Shown here piece by piece: positions 45,423-55,991 of a stretch of DNA of 64,000 nucleotides (position 1 is its first letter; each line of letters begins with the position of its first letter). A program made the translations under genes and the position numbers. Under the pieces are notes generated by a model. The model had not been told where the DNA came from, did not search any database, and saw only the letters and a list, made by a program, of their open reading frames with translations. Origin of the DNA: Gnetum montanum. Taxonomy: Eukaryota > Streptophyta > Gnetopsida > Gnetales > Gnetaceae. The stretch covers positions 201,940 to 265,939 of the forward strand of contig MNCI01030046.1 of assembly GCA_015680685.1 (NCBI GenBank), written 5' to 3'.

Positions 45423-46626
45423 TGATGTACCGCCTGAAATCGTCGGTCTCCAGCTGGAAGGAAAACAGAGACCGTGGGATCGCAGGACGAGAACAGAAGA
45501 TTCTGCCTTCACCTGAGGGCGAGCTAGAATGCACGAAGGCAGAGTACCTTGGGTGGTCCGCACGCGGATCAAACAAGGATTTCCCCACGCGTATGCAAAG
45601 TGCTATATGCTGGGTTATGCGTAAACGATGTAGCGAGCGTAAACAAAACGTAAACGGCGTAAAACAAATGCGAACAGAGCGTGAGTGTAAACGGGCATGA
45701 ACAGAATGCATGGGCCAAGTTGACGTAAAACTGTAAAATGTAAACAATCTTATGCAGCAAATGTAAACAATGGTATTACAGAGTCAAAGTACAGTGCACC
45801 GGTCTAACGCAGTCGTGAGAGAACACAAGGCGGATGAAAAGCCCCGGCGTATCCAGGAATGACTCGGCTGGTTCGCAAGATAGGCGGGGCGTAGAGATTG
45901 TGTGTACGGCGTACAGGGCTCTCCAGCATAAGAGGGTTTTAGCTCTTGTGCGCAGCATAAATGTTCTCTGGTGTGCTCCGGGATTTTTTTGCCAACCACC
46001 CTATGAAGTGGGAAATCGGGGTTTATATACAGGTTGTTACGCTAGACTCGGGTTAGGAGACACGTGGCGCGTTGACCAGGTGCACACACTTTACAAAAAT
46101 ACAATATATTACATCTGTCGGGCGTATACGCTGGGCGTATACACTGAATGAGGCGGGCCTGTGAACTTGGGTGGAGATGCTGTGCTGGGCACATACGCCG
46201 GGCGTATACGCTGGCAGATGCAGGGCGGGAATGCTGCAGATGCAGGGTGTATACGTTGGAGGATGCTAGGCGTATACGCTGGGCGTATACGCTGGGCGTA
46301 TACGCTGAAGGATGTCCACTTGCTTCAATCCTTGCTCTTTGGTGTTATCTTCATGCTGTCATTGAGACTTCATCGTCGGGCGTGTGCATCTGTGGCGTCA
46401 AGTGTACAGGCGAGGCGTGTACACTGGGCGTGTGGGCCGGATGTCCACGCTGGGTGTATACGCTGGGGCGTATACGCTGGGAGTGTCAGGCGTGTGTGTA
46501 GGGCGTATACGCTGGTATTGCACACTTAGTGAAAATTAAACGTTGCGATCCCCAAGGTTGCCGTATGTCACATCTCATGCAGCCGATGTCGTTCGTGGGT
46601 CCCAAGGTCCTTCTTGGTGTCTGACA
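45423..46626 (+). mobile_element. CpG-rich LTR-like insertion in element B
   Basis: About 1.2 kb starting TGATGTACCGCC and ending GGTGTCTGACA, so it has TG...CA ends. It interrupts sequence that aligns with element A just before the splice acceptor (CACTTGACATGGCTTT..TTGTGGCAG). It contains a possible TATA box (GGTTTATATACAGG, about 46019) and is rich in CpG, unlike its surroundings. The flanking 5-mers (TTGGT, AATAC) do not match, so the solo-LTR reading is tentative. Confidence 0.5.
46119..46515. repeat. GGCGTATACGCTG palindromic repeats
   Basis: At least seven exact copies of GGCGTATACGCT, whose core GCGTATACGC is a perfect palindrome, plus decayed copies. Three are in direct tandem at 46268-46307. 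All lie in the 3' half of the CpG-rich insertion. Confidence 0.8.
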
Positions 46627-46658
46627 AATACTAAGCTCTGAATTTTGTGGTGTTTCAG

Positions 46659-47885
46659 TTAACATGGAAGATCAAAGTATGAGTACTTGGGAGTAGATCA
46701 GTTTTCCCTTGTGTCTACATGGGCCTCACAATGATGTTAAATGGTGTATTGACCTTGATTGCCTAGATCTTGAGGCTGAGAGTCTTGATAACTGCATAGC
46801 CTCAATAGAAAAACCTCAAAAATGATCTAAAAACCTAGTTGAAACCCTTGACTTAGAGGCAAATGACATAATTGAAGACTCTCTGGTTAAGGTTCTTGTT
46901 ACAACACATAGTGGTGAGGAGAAAACCCTTAAACCAAGTTCCTCACTAAAACCTCAATAGGCTCAAGACATCACCAAAGTCCTACAAGGCAACATTAAGG
47001 CATTTTCTCGATTGTATGAAGATATGCTAGGCCTAGACCCATGTTTGGTCTAGTACAACATCATACTAGACCCTTGAATTAGACTAGTTAAGTAGAAAGT
47101 GTGCAAGATTAGACCTAATTTAGCCTTGACAATTCATGATGAGATCTCAAAGCTCCACCAAGTTGGTTTCATTAGGGTTTTCAACTATGCAAAATGGGTG
47201 TATAGTGGTAGTTGCTAAGAAAAAATGGAGTATCCATATTTGCATTTATTTCCAAGACCTAAATAAGGCAACTATCAAGGCTAACTTCCCTTTGCCTAAT
47301 ATTCAAAAATTTATTAATACCATGGCTAGACATGCCTTTTTATCCTTTATAGATGGGTTCTTGAGATACAATCATATTAGGATCAACCTAGAGCACCAAC
47401 TTAGCATGACCTTTATGACCCCTTAGGGTACATTTTGCTATACTATGATGCCCTTTGGCATTAAGAGCATAGGAGGAACTTATCAATGAGCCATCACCGA
47501 TATCTTCAATAATTACATGTTAGGTTTTCTCAATGATTACATAGATGATATAGCCATTAAGTTTGAAGTGGTTAGTGATCATACTAATGACCTAGATCTT
47601 GTGCTTAAATGATGTCTCAAGTATGAGCTTAGGCTAAATCCTAAGAAATGTGTCTTTGGTATTAAGACTAGTAAGATGCTTGGCTTTGTAGTATCTGAAG
47701 TAGGGATACATGTTAATCCTAATAAGGTTAAGATCATATCCAAATTAGTAGTGCCTACCAACCTTAAGGAGCTTTGGGGATTACAATGTAGATTATAGTT
47801 TATTCATAGGTTCATCACTAGGCACATGGATAAGTTACAATCCATGCAACATTTGCTTAAGAAAGGAGTTTACTACGAGTGGATA
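46659..47885 (+). pseudogene. Element B reverse transcriptase (Tat-like, truncated)
   Basis: After the acceptor TGTTTCAG, the frame carries CIDLDCLDLEAESLDN, then IKAFSRLYEDMLGLDP, ISKLHQVGFIRVFNYAKWVY, the catalytic box NDYIDDIAIKF (YIDD) and LRLNPKKCVFGIKTSKMLGF. It is close to the element A RT throughout and ends abruptly at MQHLLKKGVYYEW. There an Athila-like leader begins. Stops are mainly TAG and TGA. RNase H and integrase are missing. Confidence 0.8.
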
Positions 47886-47930
47886 AATATCCCTAGGTTC
47901 GATATGAATAATATCCCTAGGTTCGAAGGG
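47886..47930. repeat. Short direct repeat at the element B / Athila junction
   Basis: AATATCCCTAGGTTCGA occurs twice within 40 bp, at about 47886 and 47910, exactly where RT homology stops and the next element's gag region starts. Confidence 0.6.
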
Positions 47931-47949
47931 GGATATAACTTAGATCCGC

Positions 47950-48420
47950 AACATCATCTTTAAGCTTTTTAAGATGCACGTGTCGTACAAAATATAAAGA
48001 ATGAGTGGCAAAAACTTAAGTTGTTCCTAGTGACACTTATTAAAGAAGCAGGAAACTGGTACTAGTCCTTAGAATCAGAATCTATTAGATGATGGAGTAC
48101 AATGCTTGAATTCTTCAATGAAAAATATCAAACATACTCCAAAATGTCCAACTTGAGAAGGTAGATCCAAGGATGGAAACAAGGAACACATAAACCCTTG
48201 GATGCCACCATTGGCTAAAAAGATTTCTTAATGCATAGATGTCTTGTCCATGGTTATTCTCAACTGGATCAACTTCGCCACATTGTAAATAGGCTTTGAT
48301 TTGAAATGAGGAGAACTCTTGGCATTTATGGCCAAGGGCGATTGTCAAAATTAAGTGCCCATAAGATCCAAAGATTGATTGAGCAGGTAGCTAAAGAGGA
48401 GGTGAATTAAAAAAACAAAA
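47950..48420 (+). pseudogene. Athila-like gag
   Basis: The frame with stops carries WQKLKLFLVTLIKEAGNWY, MLEFFNEKYQTYSKMSNLRR, then GTHKPLDATIG and HRCLVHGYSQLDQLRHIVNR. This is the gag segment (retrotrans_gag type) in which a Trp-Tyr and an Phe-x-x-x-Phe block are followed by the loading segment. It reads into RLIEQVAKEEVN. The 5' LTR and leader of this element are not present. Confidence 0.65.
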
Positions 48421-49476
48421 AAGTGTAAAGGAGTATAACCGCGATCCTTCCATTCATAAGAGGGAGGTTCAATTTTTTGATAGTGAGGAAGAATCAGCAC
48501 TTAATGAGGTGGTGAATAGTAAAGCCTTGCTGCTTCAAAAATTTCAATCTAAAATTATAGTCAAGGTTGATTAGTTATGGGACTCCATGAATAGTAGATT
48601 TCAAGCTATCCTAAAAATTGCTGAAGAGTCCAAAGAATGTGGTAGTGATCATGAGCAAAGGAGGCACAAGTTGAGCGTGCCCATTAAAGAGGTAAGGGCA
48701 AGATTGCTGCAATAGAAGAATTTGCAAAAATCAAATTAGATAATGATTGTGGGTGTGACGTCTATGAGTATGAACATCCTAAGGGATGTTGCCTCATAGT
48801 GTCACACTTATAGGAGTTTAGGGTGCATGCTTTGAATCCACAACTAGCACAAAGGAAAACGCCTAGATGATTGTCTTATCCTCAAGGTAATTCTAGGAAC
48901 TTCCACTAGCAACAATAGTATTATCTAAGTGGAACTCCACTACAACCATATGAGCAATATCAATAGTGGCAGCAACCATAGTCATGGGCGCTTGCACCAC
49001 TAAGGCAGCAATACCCTTATCGACAACCTAATCCATATGGGTATTACATTCAACAACCCTTGTCTCCATGTGACTCCTCTAATCACATTTCTACTTTTCA
49101 ATTTCACTACCACCCTTCTAATTATTGTCAAACTCATTCTCCACATGCAAGAAGGGATACCACCTCTTACCCTTATTCTCCTTCTATTTTGGCACATCTT
49201 CCTCCTTTATCCGCATAGCTAGCACCTACTCCACCTATGCAGGGTGAACTCCTAGCTCAACCGCAACAACGTAATGTTACCAGGGCCATTAATCTACAAC
49301 TAGTTTATTAACCAAGTGGTTTGGATACTCGATTAAAGAAAAAACCTTTCTTCCAACCACGCAGTATGCCTAAGCCCTCAAATACACCTATCGTTGACAA
49401 CCTTGTTCCTCCAATTTCCTTTGTATCAAATTCATTCAAGTCCCCTTCAAATTAAACATCACCTAGGATCCATACT
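48421..49476 (+). pseudogene. Athila-like gag C-terminal, low-complexity part
   Basis: A degenerate continuation of gag, rich in Gln, Pro, Ser and Tyr (QPYEQYQ, QQYPYRQPNPYGYY, PPMQGELLAQPQQRN). It includes a VYEYEHPKGCC segment near 48770. It leads in frame to the protease at 49477. No zinc knuckle was recognised. Confidence 0.5.
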
Positions 49477-49974
49477 ATGATGCTTACTCACACCGTATCT
49501 AATTGGATCTGTGTTGGCAACCTTCCTAGGAAGTTAGCTGATCCTAGAAGTCCTCTTATTTATTTGCAAATTGTTGGGAATGAACCATGCAAAGCTCTTC
49601 TCAACTTAGGTTCTAGTGTCAATCTAATTTCTCATGAGATGTATACTGCATGGAACCTACCTCCTCTCAAGAAGAGCAATATCGTATTAGCATTGATGTA
49701 TCTATCCATCACTGTTCCATTGGAATTGGTGGAAGATATTATGACCACTATCTATGGGTGGTCTTATCTTGCTAATTTTCTAGTGATCAAGGTGGAGAAC
49801 TGCAAAGGGGACGTCTCAATCATCATGGGAAGGTCATGGCTAAGCACTATTGATGTAAGAATGGGCATTAGAGATCTTTCCCTGGAAATATCTAAAGAAA
49901 ATGCATTCAGAAAGATTGAGAAGAAAAGAGTTCTATGCATCGTGTATAGCAATATAGGGTGCAATTGTGTGTAG
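49477..49974 (+). pseudogene. Athila-like aspartic protease
   Basis: Open for 165 codons. CKALLNLGSSVNLISHEMYT corresponds to the Athila protease core xLxDLGASVNL, with Asn in place of the catalytic Asp (a G-to-A type change). VSIIMGRSWLSTIDVRMGIR matches the conserved ILGRPFL region. It follows gag and precedes a short linker (50089-50358) and RT. Confidence 0.75.
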
Positions 49975-50088
49975 AAACTTTAGGCACTAAAACAAGCATC
50001 CATCTCTGCATGCAAGCAATGTGCACCAGAAGTAGAAATTCAAAGGTGTTTGTATGCAATAGCCACAAAACAAGAGGGCACCTAGTGG

Positions 50089-50358
50089 TTGACCGCTGAT
50101 TTTGAGAGCAACACACTTTGCATGGAACCAACTGAGAGCCTAACATGCGCATATGTTGTAGGCATAGATGAACTAGAGCAAGTTCATCACCAACAATTTG
50201 ATGATGCAAATGATGATATCTATTTGGGAGAGTTGGAAATTCTTGAAAATTTCAAGCAAGAGCCCTTTGAACTAAAAACTCTACCGGTTGGCATAGAATA
50301 TGTGTTCTTAAAAAATGGAAAGTTGGTCATAATCAATGTAAATATTACTTTAGAATAG
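50089..50358 (+). pseudogene. Athila-like linker between protease and RT
   Basis: Open frame with acidic segments (DDANDDIYLGELEILENFKQ) and PFELKTLPVGIEYVFLKNGK. The latter is the KxLPxHLKYAFL-like stretch that precedes RT in Athila elements. Confidence 0.6.
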
Positions 50359-50459
50359 AAAAAATGCTATTAAATGTGATTGAAAAATGGTTAATAGCCT
50401 TTTCCTAGTCATATTGAGAACTCACAAGGATTGATCCTAGGATATGCTAGCATTGCATC

Positions 50460-51380
50460 TACACCAACCTAGCCATGAAGCCAAAGAGATAGCCACAAAG
50501 GTGATTAATCCCCAAAATGAAGCAGATCATCAAGGAGGAAATCAAACAACTCCTAAAGGTAGGGTTTATGTATCCTATTGCGAATAGCAAGTGGGTTAGT
50601 CCACTCATTATTGTGCCCAGGAAAGGTGGCAAGTGGTGGGTTTGCATCAATTTTTTGTTGCTAAATACAGCAACATTCAAGGACCACTTTCCATTGTCAT
50701 TCATTGATCAAGTGTTAGACACAATATCTAGGCATTGCTACTATAGTTTTCTGGATGATTATTGTGGCTATAACCAAATCCAGATCACGTTAGAGGACCA
50801 AGCTAAAACAACATTCGCAAGTTCCTAGGGGACTTTTCCATATCACAAGATGCCTTTTGGTTTGTGCAATGCCCCTACTACATTTCAACACCTGGTCCTT
50901 AGCATTTTTCAATAGCAGATCAGCAGTAGTGTGGAAGTATTCATGGATGACTTTTCCACCTATGGAGCTACATTTGAGCAAGCCTTGGATTGCCTTGAGC
51001 AAGTGTTAAAATGATGTGTTGAAACAAACTTGTGGCTCAATTGGTAGAAAAGTCATATGATGGTCCAAGAGGGCATTGTGTTGGGGCACAGAATATCATA
51101 AGCAGGAATTGAGGTAAACCTTGAGAAAATAAGGATCATCTAAGGAATAACCCGCCAACCAGAAACTGTCAAAGATGTTTAGTCATTCCTTGGACATACT
51201 AGCTACTATGGGTGATTCATAGAGAATTTCTCTAAGATTGCAAAACCATTGGTTGAGCTAACAAAGAAAGATGTTCCATTTGTTTGGACCATAAAATGTG
51301 AAAAAACATTCTAGCAACTGAAGGAGAAACTTGTAGAAACTCCAATTCTACAAGCACCTGACTAGTCTAGACCATTTCAC
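50460..51380 (+). pseudogene. Athila-like reverse transcriptase
   Basis: EEIKQLLKVGFMYPIANSKW, then VPRKGGKWWVCINF, HCYYSFLDDYCGYNQIQITL, the catalytic box EVFMDDFSTYG (FMDD), NLWLNW.KSHMMVQEGIVLG and FLGHTSYYG. This order and the MDDFSTYG box are typical of the Athila lineage. Stops are mainly TAG and TGA, for example TAG after KTTFASS and TGA after EQVLK. Confidence 0.85.
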
Positions 51381-51770
51381 GTTATGATGGATGCATCAAA
51401 TTATGCCTCGGGAACTGTGCTTATGTAGATGGACAACAAGAAATATTCATATTACATCCACTGCGCTAGTCGAAGCATTGTGGGTGCACAATCAAACTAC
51501 ACCACTATAGAAAAAGAATTGATGGCAGTGGTATTTGCTCTAGAGAAGTTTAGGCACTATGTGCATGGATACAAAGTGTTTGTGCACACAGACCATGATG
51601 CCATTTGGTTCTCGATAAATAAGCCAATGGTGAGTCCTCATGTCATACAATGGCTAGTGATCTTAGAGGAATTCAATCTTACGATGGTAGATCGAAAGGA
51701 CACTAAGAATGGGATCGCTGACCACTTGTCTCAGTTACAATGGGACAATAAAGAGGAGGAGAACCCACTA
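51380..51770 (+). pseudogene. Athila-like RNase H
   Basis: FHVMMDASNYASGTVLM (Asp), YTTIEKELMAVVFALEKFRH (Glu), VFVHTDHDAI (Asp) and DTKNGIADHLSQL (last Asp) form a complete DEDD set. There is one stop after VLM, and 152 codons are open after it. Confidence 0.8.
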
Positions 51771-51889
51771 TATGATATGTTTCTTAACGAACTCCTCTTT
51801 GCTGGGGCTGTAACTGAACAATTGCCCAATGAGCCTAAATGGAATGATGACATTCTCACCTATCTTCTCACCCAAGAGATGCCATAAGG

Positions 51890-53131
51890 GTTGGACCACT
51901 AAAAGAAACAATAGTTTCTTCACCAGGTAAAACACTTTATGGAGATCAACAGACACCTCTACAAGGTGTGTGCAAATGGCCTAGTTCATTGGTATGTCCA
52001 TGATGCTGATCAACTATGTGTTTTCCAAGAAGCTCATGAAGATCTTTGCGGAGGCCACTATGTTGAGAGAAGAACAACCATTAAAGCCCTGATGGCAAGT
52101 TACTATTGGCCAATAATTTCAGGGATGCTCATCCATATGTCCACTCTTGTAAACACTACTAATGTGATGGTGAAATGACTGCTCAAATGAGAGGACCTCA
52201 ACAATGGATTCAACCACTGGAATCCTTCAACATCTGGGGTATTGATTTCATGGATCCCGTCACACCCATGTCAAATGAAAAGGCATACATCATAGTTGTT
52301 GTTTGCTATTGTATGAAATGGGTAGAATCAGTAGCCATCATTGACTATACATCTTCTACTGCTACTCGGTTTGTACAAAAAAATGTTGTAAACAGGTTTG
52401 GTGTGCCACATGCATTAATTTCTAATAATGGAACTCACTTTATAGGCACTACCTTTCGGAAGCTCATGCAATGCTTGGGAGTTGAACATAAACTCACAAC
52501 ACCCTACCACCCCCAAGCTAATGGTCAAGCTGAGGTTGCCAATAGAGAAATCACAAGGATTCTAACAAGAATTGTTAGCAAATATAGGAAAGATTGGAGC
52601 ACTAAACTTAACGATGCCCTTTAGGCCTACTGCTCAACATGGAAACTTCCTATAGGCTATTCTTTCTATGAGCTAGTGTATGGAGAATTACCAACACTTC
52701 CTATTCAATCCAAGCTCTATACACTTTCAACAACTTGTGACCTCGACCTTGATTTAAGTCTAGTACAAAAAGAAAGATAAATGAATCTCAACTTGCTAGA
52801 TGAAAATCGATTACTGGCCTGATCATCCAACGAGTTGCACAAGGCATACAACAAAAAGTGTCATGACCTTAAAATAAAAAAAGTTAAACTTCAACCAAGA
52901 GATAAGGTTCTCTATTGGAACCCTACACATGTCCCTCAACGAACCAAGTTCAAAATGCTGTGGAAAGGACCTTATATCATTTACAAAACTGGGGCCACAA
53001 TGATCTACAAACCTAAGAGCCTAGACAAGAAACAGCTGGTCAACATACAACAAGTTAAACCTTTTCACAAGCATAAGCTAGAAAATACAACAAATGCCTC
53101 ATTGGATGGACAACCATGCTCAATATTTTAA
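51890..53131 (+). pseudogene. Athila-like integrase
   Basis: The H2C2 region (FQEAHEDLCGGHYVERRTTI) has lost its last Cys pair. Core: NIWGIDFMDPV (Asp), LISNNGTHFIG (Asn where the second catalytic Asp belongs) and GQAEVANREI (Glu). A frameshift near 52176 moves to the second frame, open to 52624. The C-terminal part (52835-53131) has LQPRDKVLYWNPTH, KFKMLWKGPYIIY and VNIQQVKPFHKH. The missing Asp and the frameshift make it inactive as read. Confidence 0.8.
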
Positions 53132-54324
53132 ATCTCCTCCTTTCAACTCAGTCGTGGGAGAGATGATCATCCATGCTAACTATATAAGCAGCTCCTCAGT
53201 TTTCACCCTTTTTGTTTTACACATTCTTTATTTTACATCTTCTTGTTTTACACATTCTTAAAATGGTAATGTGAAGTCACTAAATGTGGTTGGTTTTGGT
53301 TTGGACTAAAGATGAATCTTATTAAGTCATTTAACCATAAAATTCACAAGGGACTTCATGTGACCTTAATCAAGAACTCCATTCCACTTTCCCTTTCATT
53401 CATCTATGCTTTCAATGTCTCACCTCATTGCCATTGTCAGTTTCATGTTCTTGTTCAATGTCCTAGTTTGAAGTGTCAAAATTCTTAGGTAGTTGCTTCT
53501 AAGTTTTTGTATTTAACTTTACGTAACCATTAATTATCCATGGAGCCCATTGACTTCTTAGTTTGAAGTTATGCAAGGGTAATAAAAGACCTATGCCTAC
53601 TTTGTGAAGGACCCACTTGCATGTCTTTTGCTTGGGTTAGTTAAGTTCATTATCCTTAAACACTATTACAATCAAATCCTTTTGTTTACCTCATTAATGA
53701 CATCAAATTGTGCACATCTACACAACATTTTTTAGTGAAACCTTTTATAGTTACTGTTGTGAATTTTTAAACAATTTTCAAGCATTTCATCGCATTTGAA
53801 CTTTTTCAAATTTAATGTACCACTTACTCATGATACCTTATTTGTTAGTCTTCTTGCTAACCCTACTAATGGAATCAATCCACCATAATCACAACCTAAC
53901 CAAGTATAACCATCAATGAGATGAGGTACTTCAAAGCTATATGTTACACATTGCATACTAATTTGTGATTTTGTTGTGATTACAGTGGAAAGCATGGACT
54001 GAAAGTGGGACTATCTTCACCAAGGATGATGTAGTAATATCACACGACGAGGACCATTCATGATTGTTGGATCTTCTCTCTTGCTCTTTAGCTACCGAGA
54101 GGAGTTGGATGTCAGTTTTGTCTAGGATGTTCTCTTCTTTTGTCATGAACACCCAATTTTGTAAAAGATTGTAATCTGTACAGTTGAGCACTTAGGAGTT
54201 TATTTGTTCCATCTGAGTCAATTTGTATGATAGTCAATAATCCCATACCTTCCCAATATTTTGTAAGGAACTTAATCCTCCTCTTCTTCACTACAGGATG
54301 AGTTTTCATTGAGTTGTGGGGGTA
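53132..54324 (+). other. Non-coding 3' region of the Athila-like element
   Basis: About 1.2 kb between integrase and LTR with no env-like or transposon-protein ORF, unlike the 9.9-21 kb relatives. It ends with ACTACAGGATGAGTTTTCAT and the purine tract TGTGGGGGTA (54315-54324). Confidence 0.6.
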
Positions 54325-55178
54325 TGATGAATCATGTTTTGACTACCTTTGATATCGAAGCCTCAATATTAGATACTTGATGTTGGAGCCTAAGATGCAA
54401 TGTCAAATATTTGATATCATAGGGTATATGCTGGCCTATAAATAAGCGCTTAGGCTCACTATTTTCATATATAGTTTTTCATAGTTTTTTTGTCATAGCA
54501 TAGCGAAGCTCTTGTAGTTTGTTTTCTCTAAATATTTTTTGAGTGCCTACAACAGGAGTTTAAGTGTGTACAGATCTTTGTTTGAGTACTAATGTACTTG
54601 AGCATTGTAATGTGATGGGAATAAAAACGAACCCTTTTGATAATCCTTGTAGCATTGAGAAGAGATTAATGTTTTCTTTAATGCATTTGATACTCATGCA
54701 CTTTAATTAGGCAATTAATTTTCAATTGTTAATGAACATAAGCATGACCACTTTGAGCATACGTGTAGTGCTTGGTAACCCATAAGTGCTTAATGTTTTG
54801 GTAACCCAGCAGCACTATATGCATTCAGGATGTGTCTAGAGAGTGGAAATGAGTATTTGTTTTAGGCTAGCTAGGCAATAGATGAATTAGATCTTAAATT
54901 ACTCTACCTTTCATTGTGGTTCTAGGTGATTAAACTTATAAAATATTAAATGATAAAAATCACATACCTTAGTTGCACTTAACCATATACTTGTTCCTCG
55001 TAAGTGGAACTACTTGTACCTCATAAGTGGAATTGAGAAGATAACGATCATTTTAATTAGATTTCACTTTGTTGAAACCAGTGCACTTAAGAACTTAAGG
55101 CTTGCAGAGTTCAATCGGGTTGCACGTGAACTTTTGTGATTCGCATGGTTGGGTGTAGGGGTACCTTGCCACTCATCA
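54325..55178 (+). mobile_element. Athila-like 3' LTR (copy 3)
   Basis: 854 bp, TGATGAATCA to GCCACTCATCA, with the TATA box GCCTATAAATAAGCG at about 54434. The last 40 bp (GGTTGGGTGTAGGGGTACC to the end) are nearly identical to those of copy 1. It is directly linked to the Athila-type pol upstream, and so names the family. Confidence 0.85.
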
Positions 55179-55939
55179 ACATCTCATCATCATCACTAGG
55201 TTTTTAGGTATTGGAGTCACATCATGTGTCTCAACATGCATACACTCTTCCATGTCATCATAAGGGTTGAAGCTAGTAGGAGCCTTGCTAGAGTTGTGGC
55301 TCCCCTTGTTCTTCTTCTTGTGTGCCATGGCTTACCAAAATTAGGCAACAAATTGCGAACCATCATTGATCTTGCAACACGAACCTTTAGCTTTGATACC
55401 AAGTGTAATGGTGCCATCCTTGGAAAACACCGTTTGGCGCACTTGAGAGTCCCAATAGTAGCAATGTGAGAGGGCATACTCAAGGTGGATTACACCTTAA
55501 TGTTGATCATTATTTCATAACATAGCACACAACTCATTAGCTAATGGTTAGAGGTGTTAGAATTGCCATAAACATTAATTATGCAACCAAACCAATGAGG
55601 CATGCACACAAACAACAAGCACATGACACACCGATCTCTTAGTAGGTTTATGATACATTCCTATATGAACACATCTAGCCTTAAGCCCAACTTTGAACAA
55701 AAGGTGGTATAGCTCGGGCATCAAAGCCAAAGCTCCTAGGTTCACAAGCAATTATGGCCCATGTAGCTCTACATGATGGTTAAAATAACATGGAACCCAA
55801 AGGATCTACACACTCCTTTGCCCCTATTTCAAAGGGAAACAATTTTTGATCTGCCAATAAGGTATGTTTTTTTGCAACCTCCCCCATCTGGCCCAAAAAA
55901 AAAGGAAAGGAAAAAGCAAATAATGCAAATAAAAGCAAA

Positions 55940-55979
<40 letters not shown>

Positions 55980-55991
55980 NCCTACATGACA
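55179..55991 (-). mobile_element. Minus-strand LTR fragment with primer-binding site
   Basis: On the minus strand, TTGGTATCAAAGC (55402-55390) matches the Met-tRNA primer site. The sequence before it ends CCATTACA, as an LTR end would. A possible LTR start TGTCATGTAGG lies at 55991-55981, which gives about 590 bp. It includes a 37-A run ending in N, so its length is unreliable. Internal sequence 55389-55179 is short and was probably cut by the Athila-like insertion. Superfamily unknown. Confidence 0.45.
55943..55980. repeat. Poly-A run (37) ending in N
   Basis: Thirty-seven consecutive A bases and one N. Homopolymer length is unresolved, and frames crossing it are not meaningful. Confidence 0.9.

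Noticed and set aside
45347-46529. Several overlapping ORFs of 60-122 codons on both strands
   Set aside because: They arise from the CpG-rich insertion, where TAA and TAG are rare. They overlap in different frames and resemble no protein.
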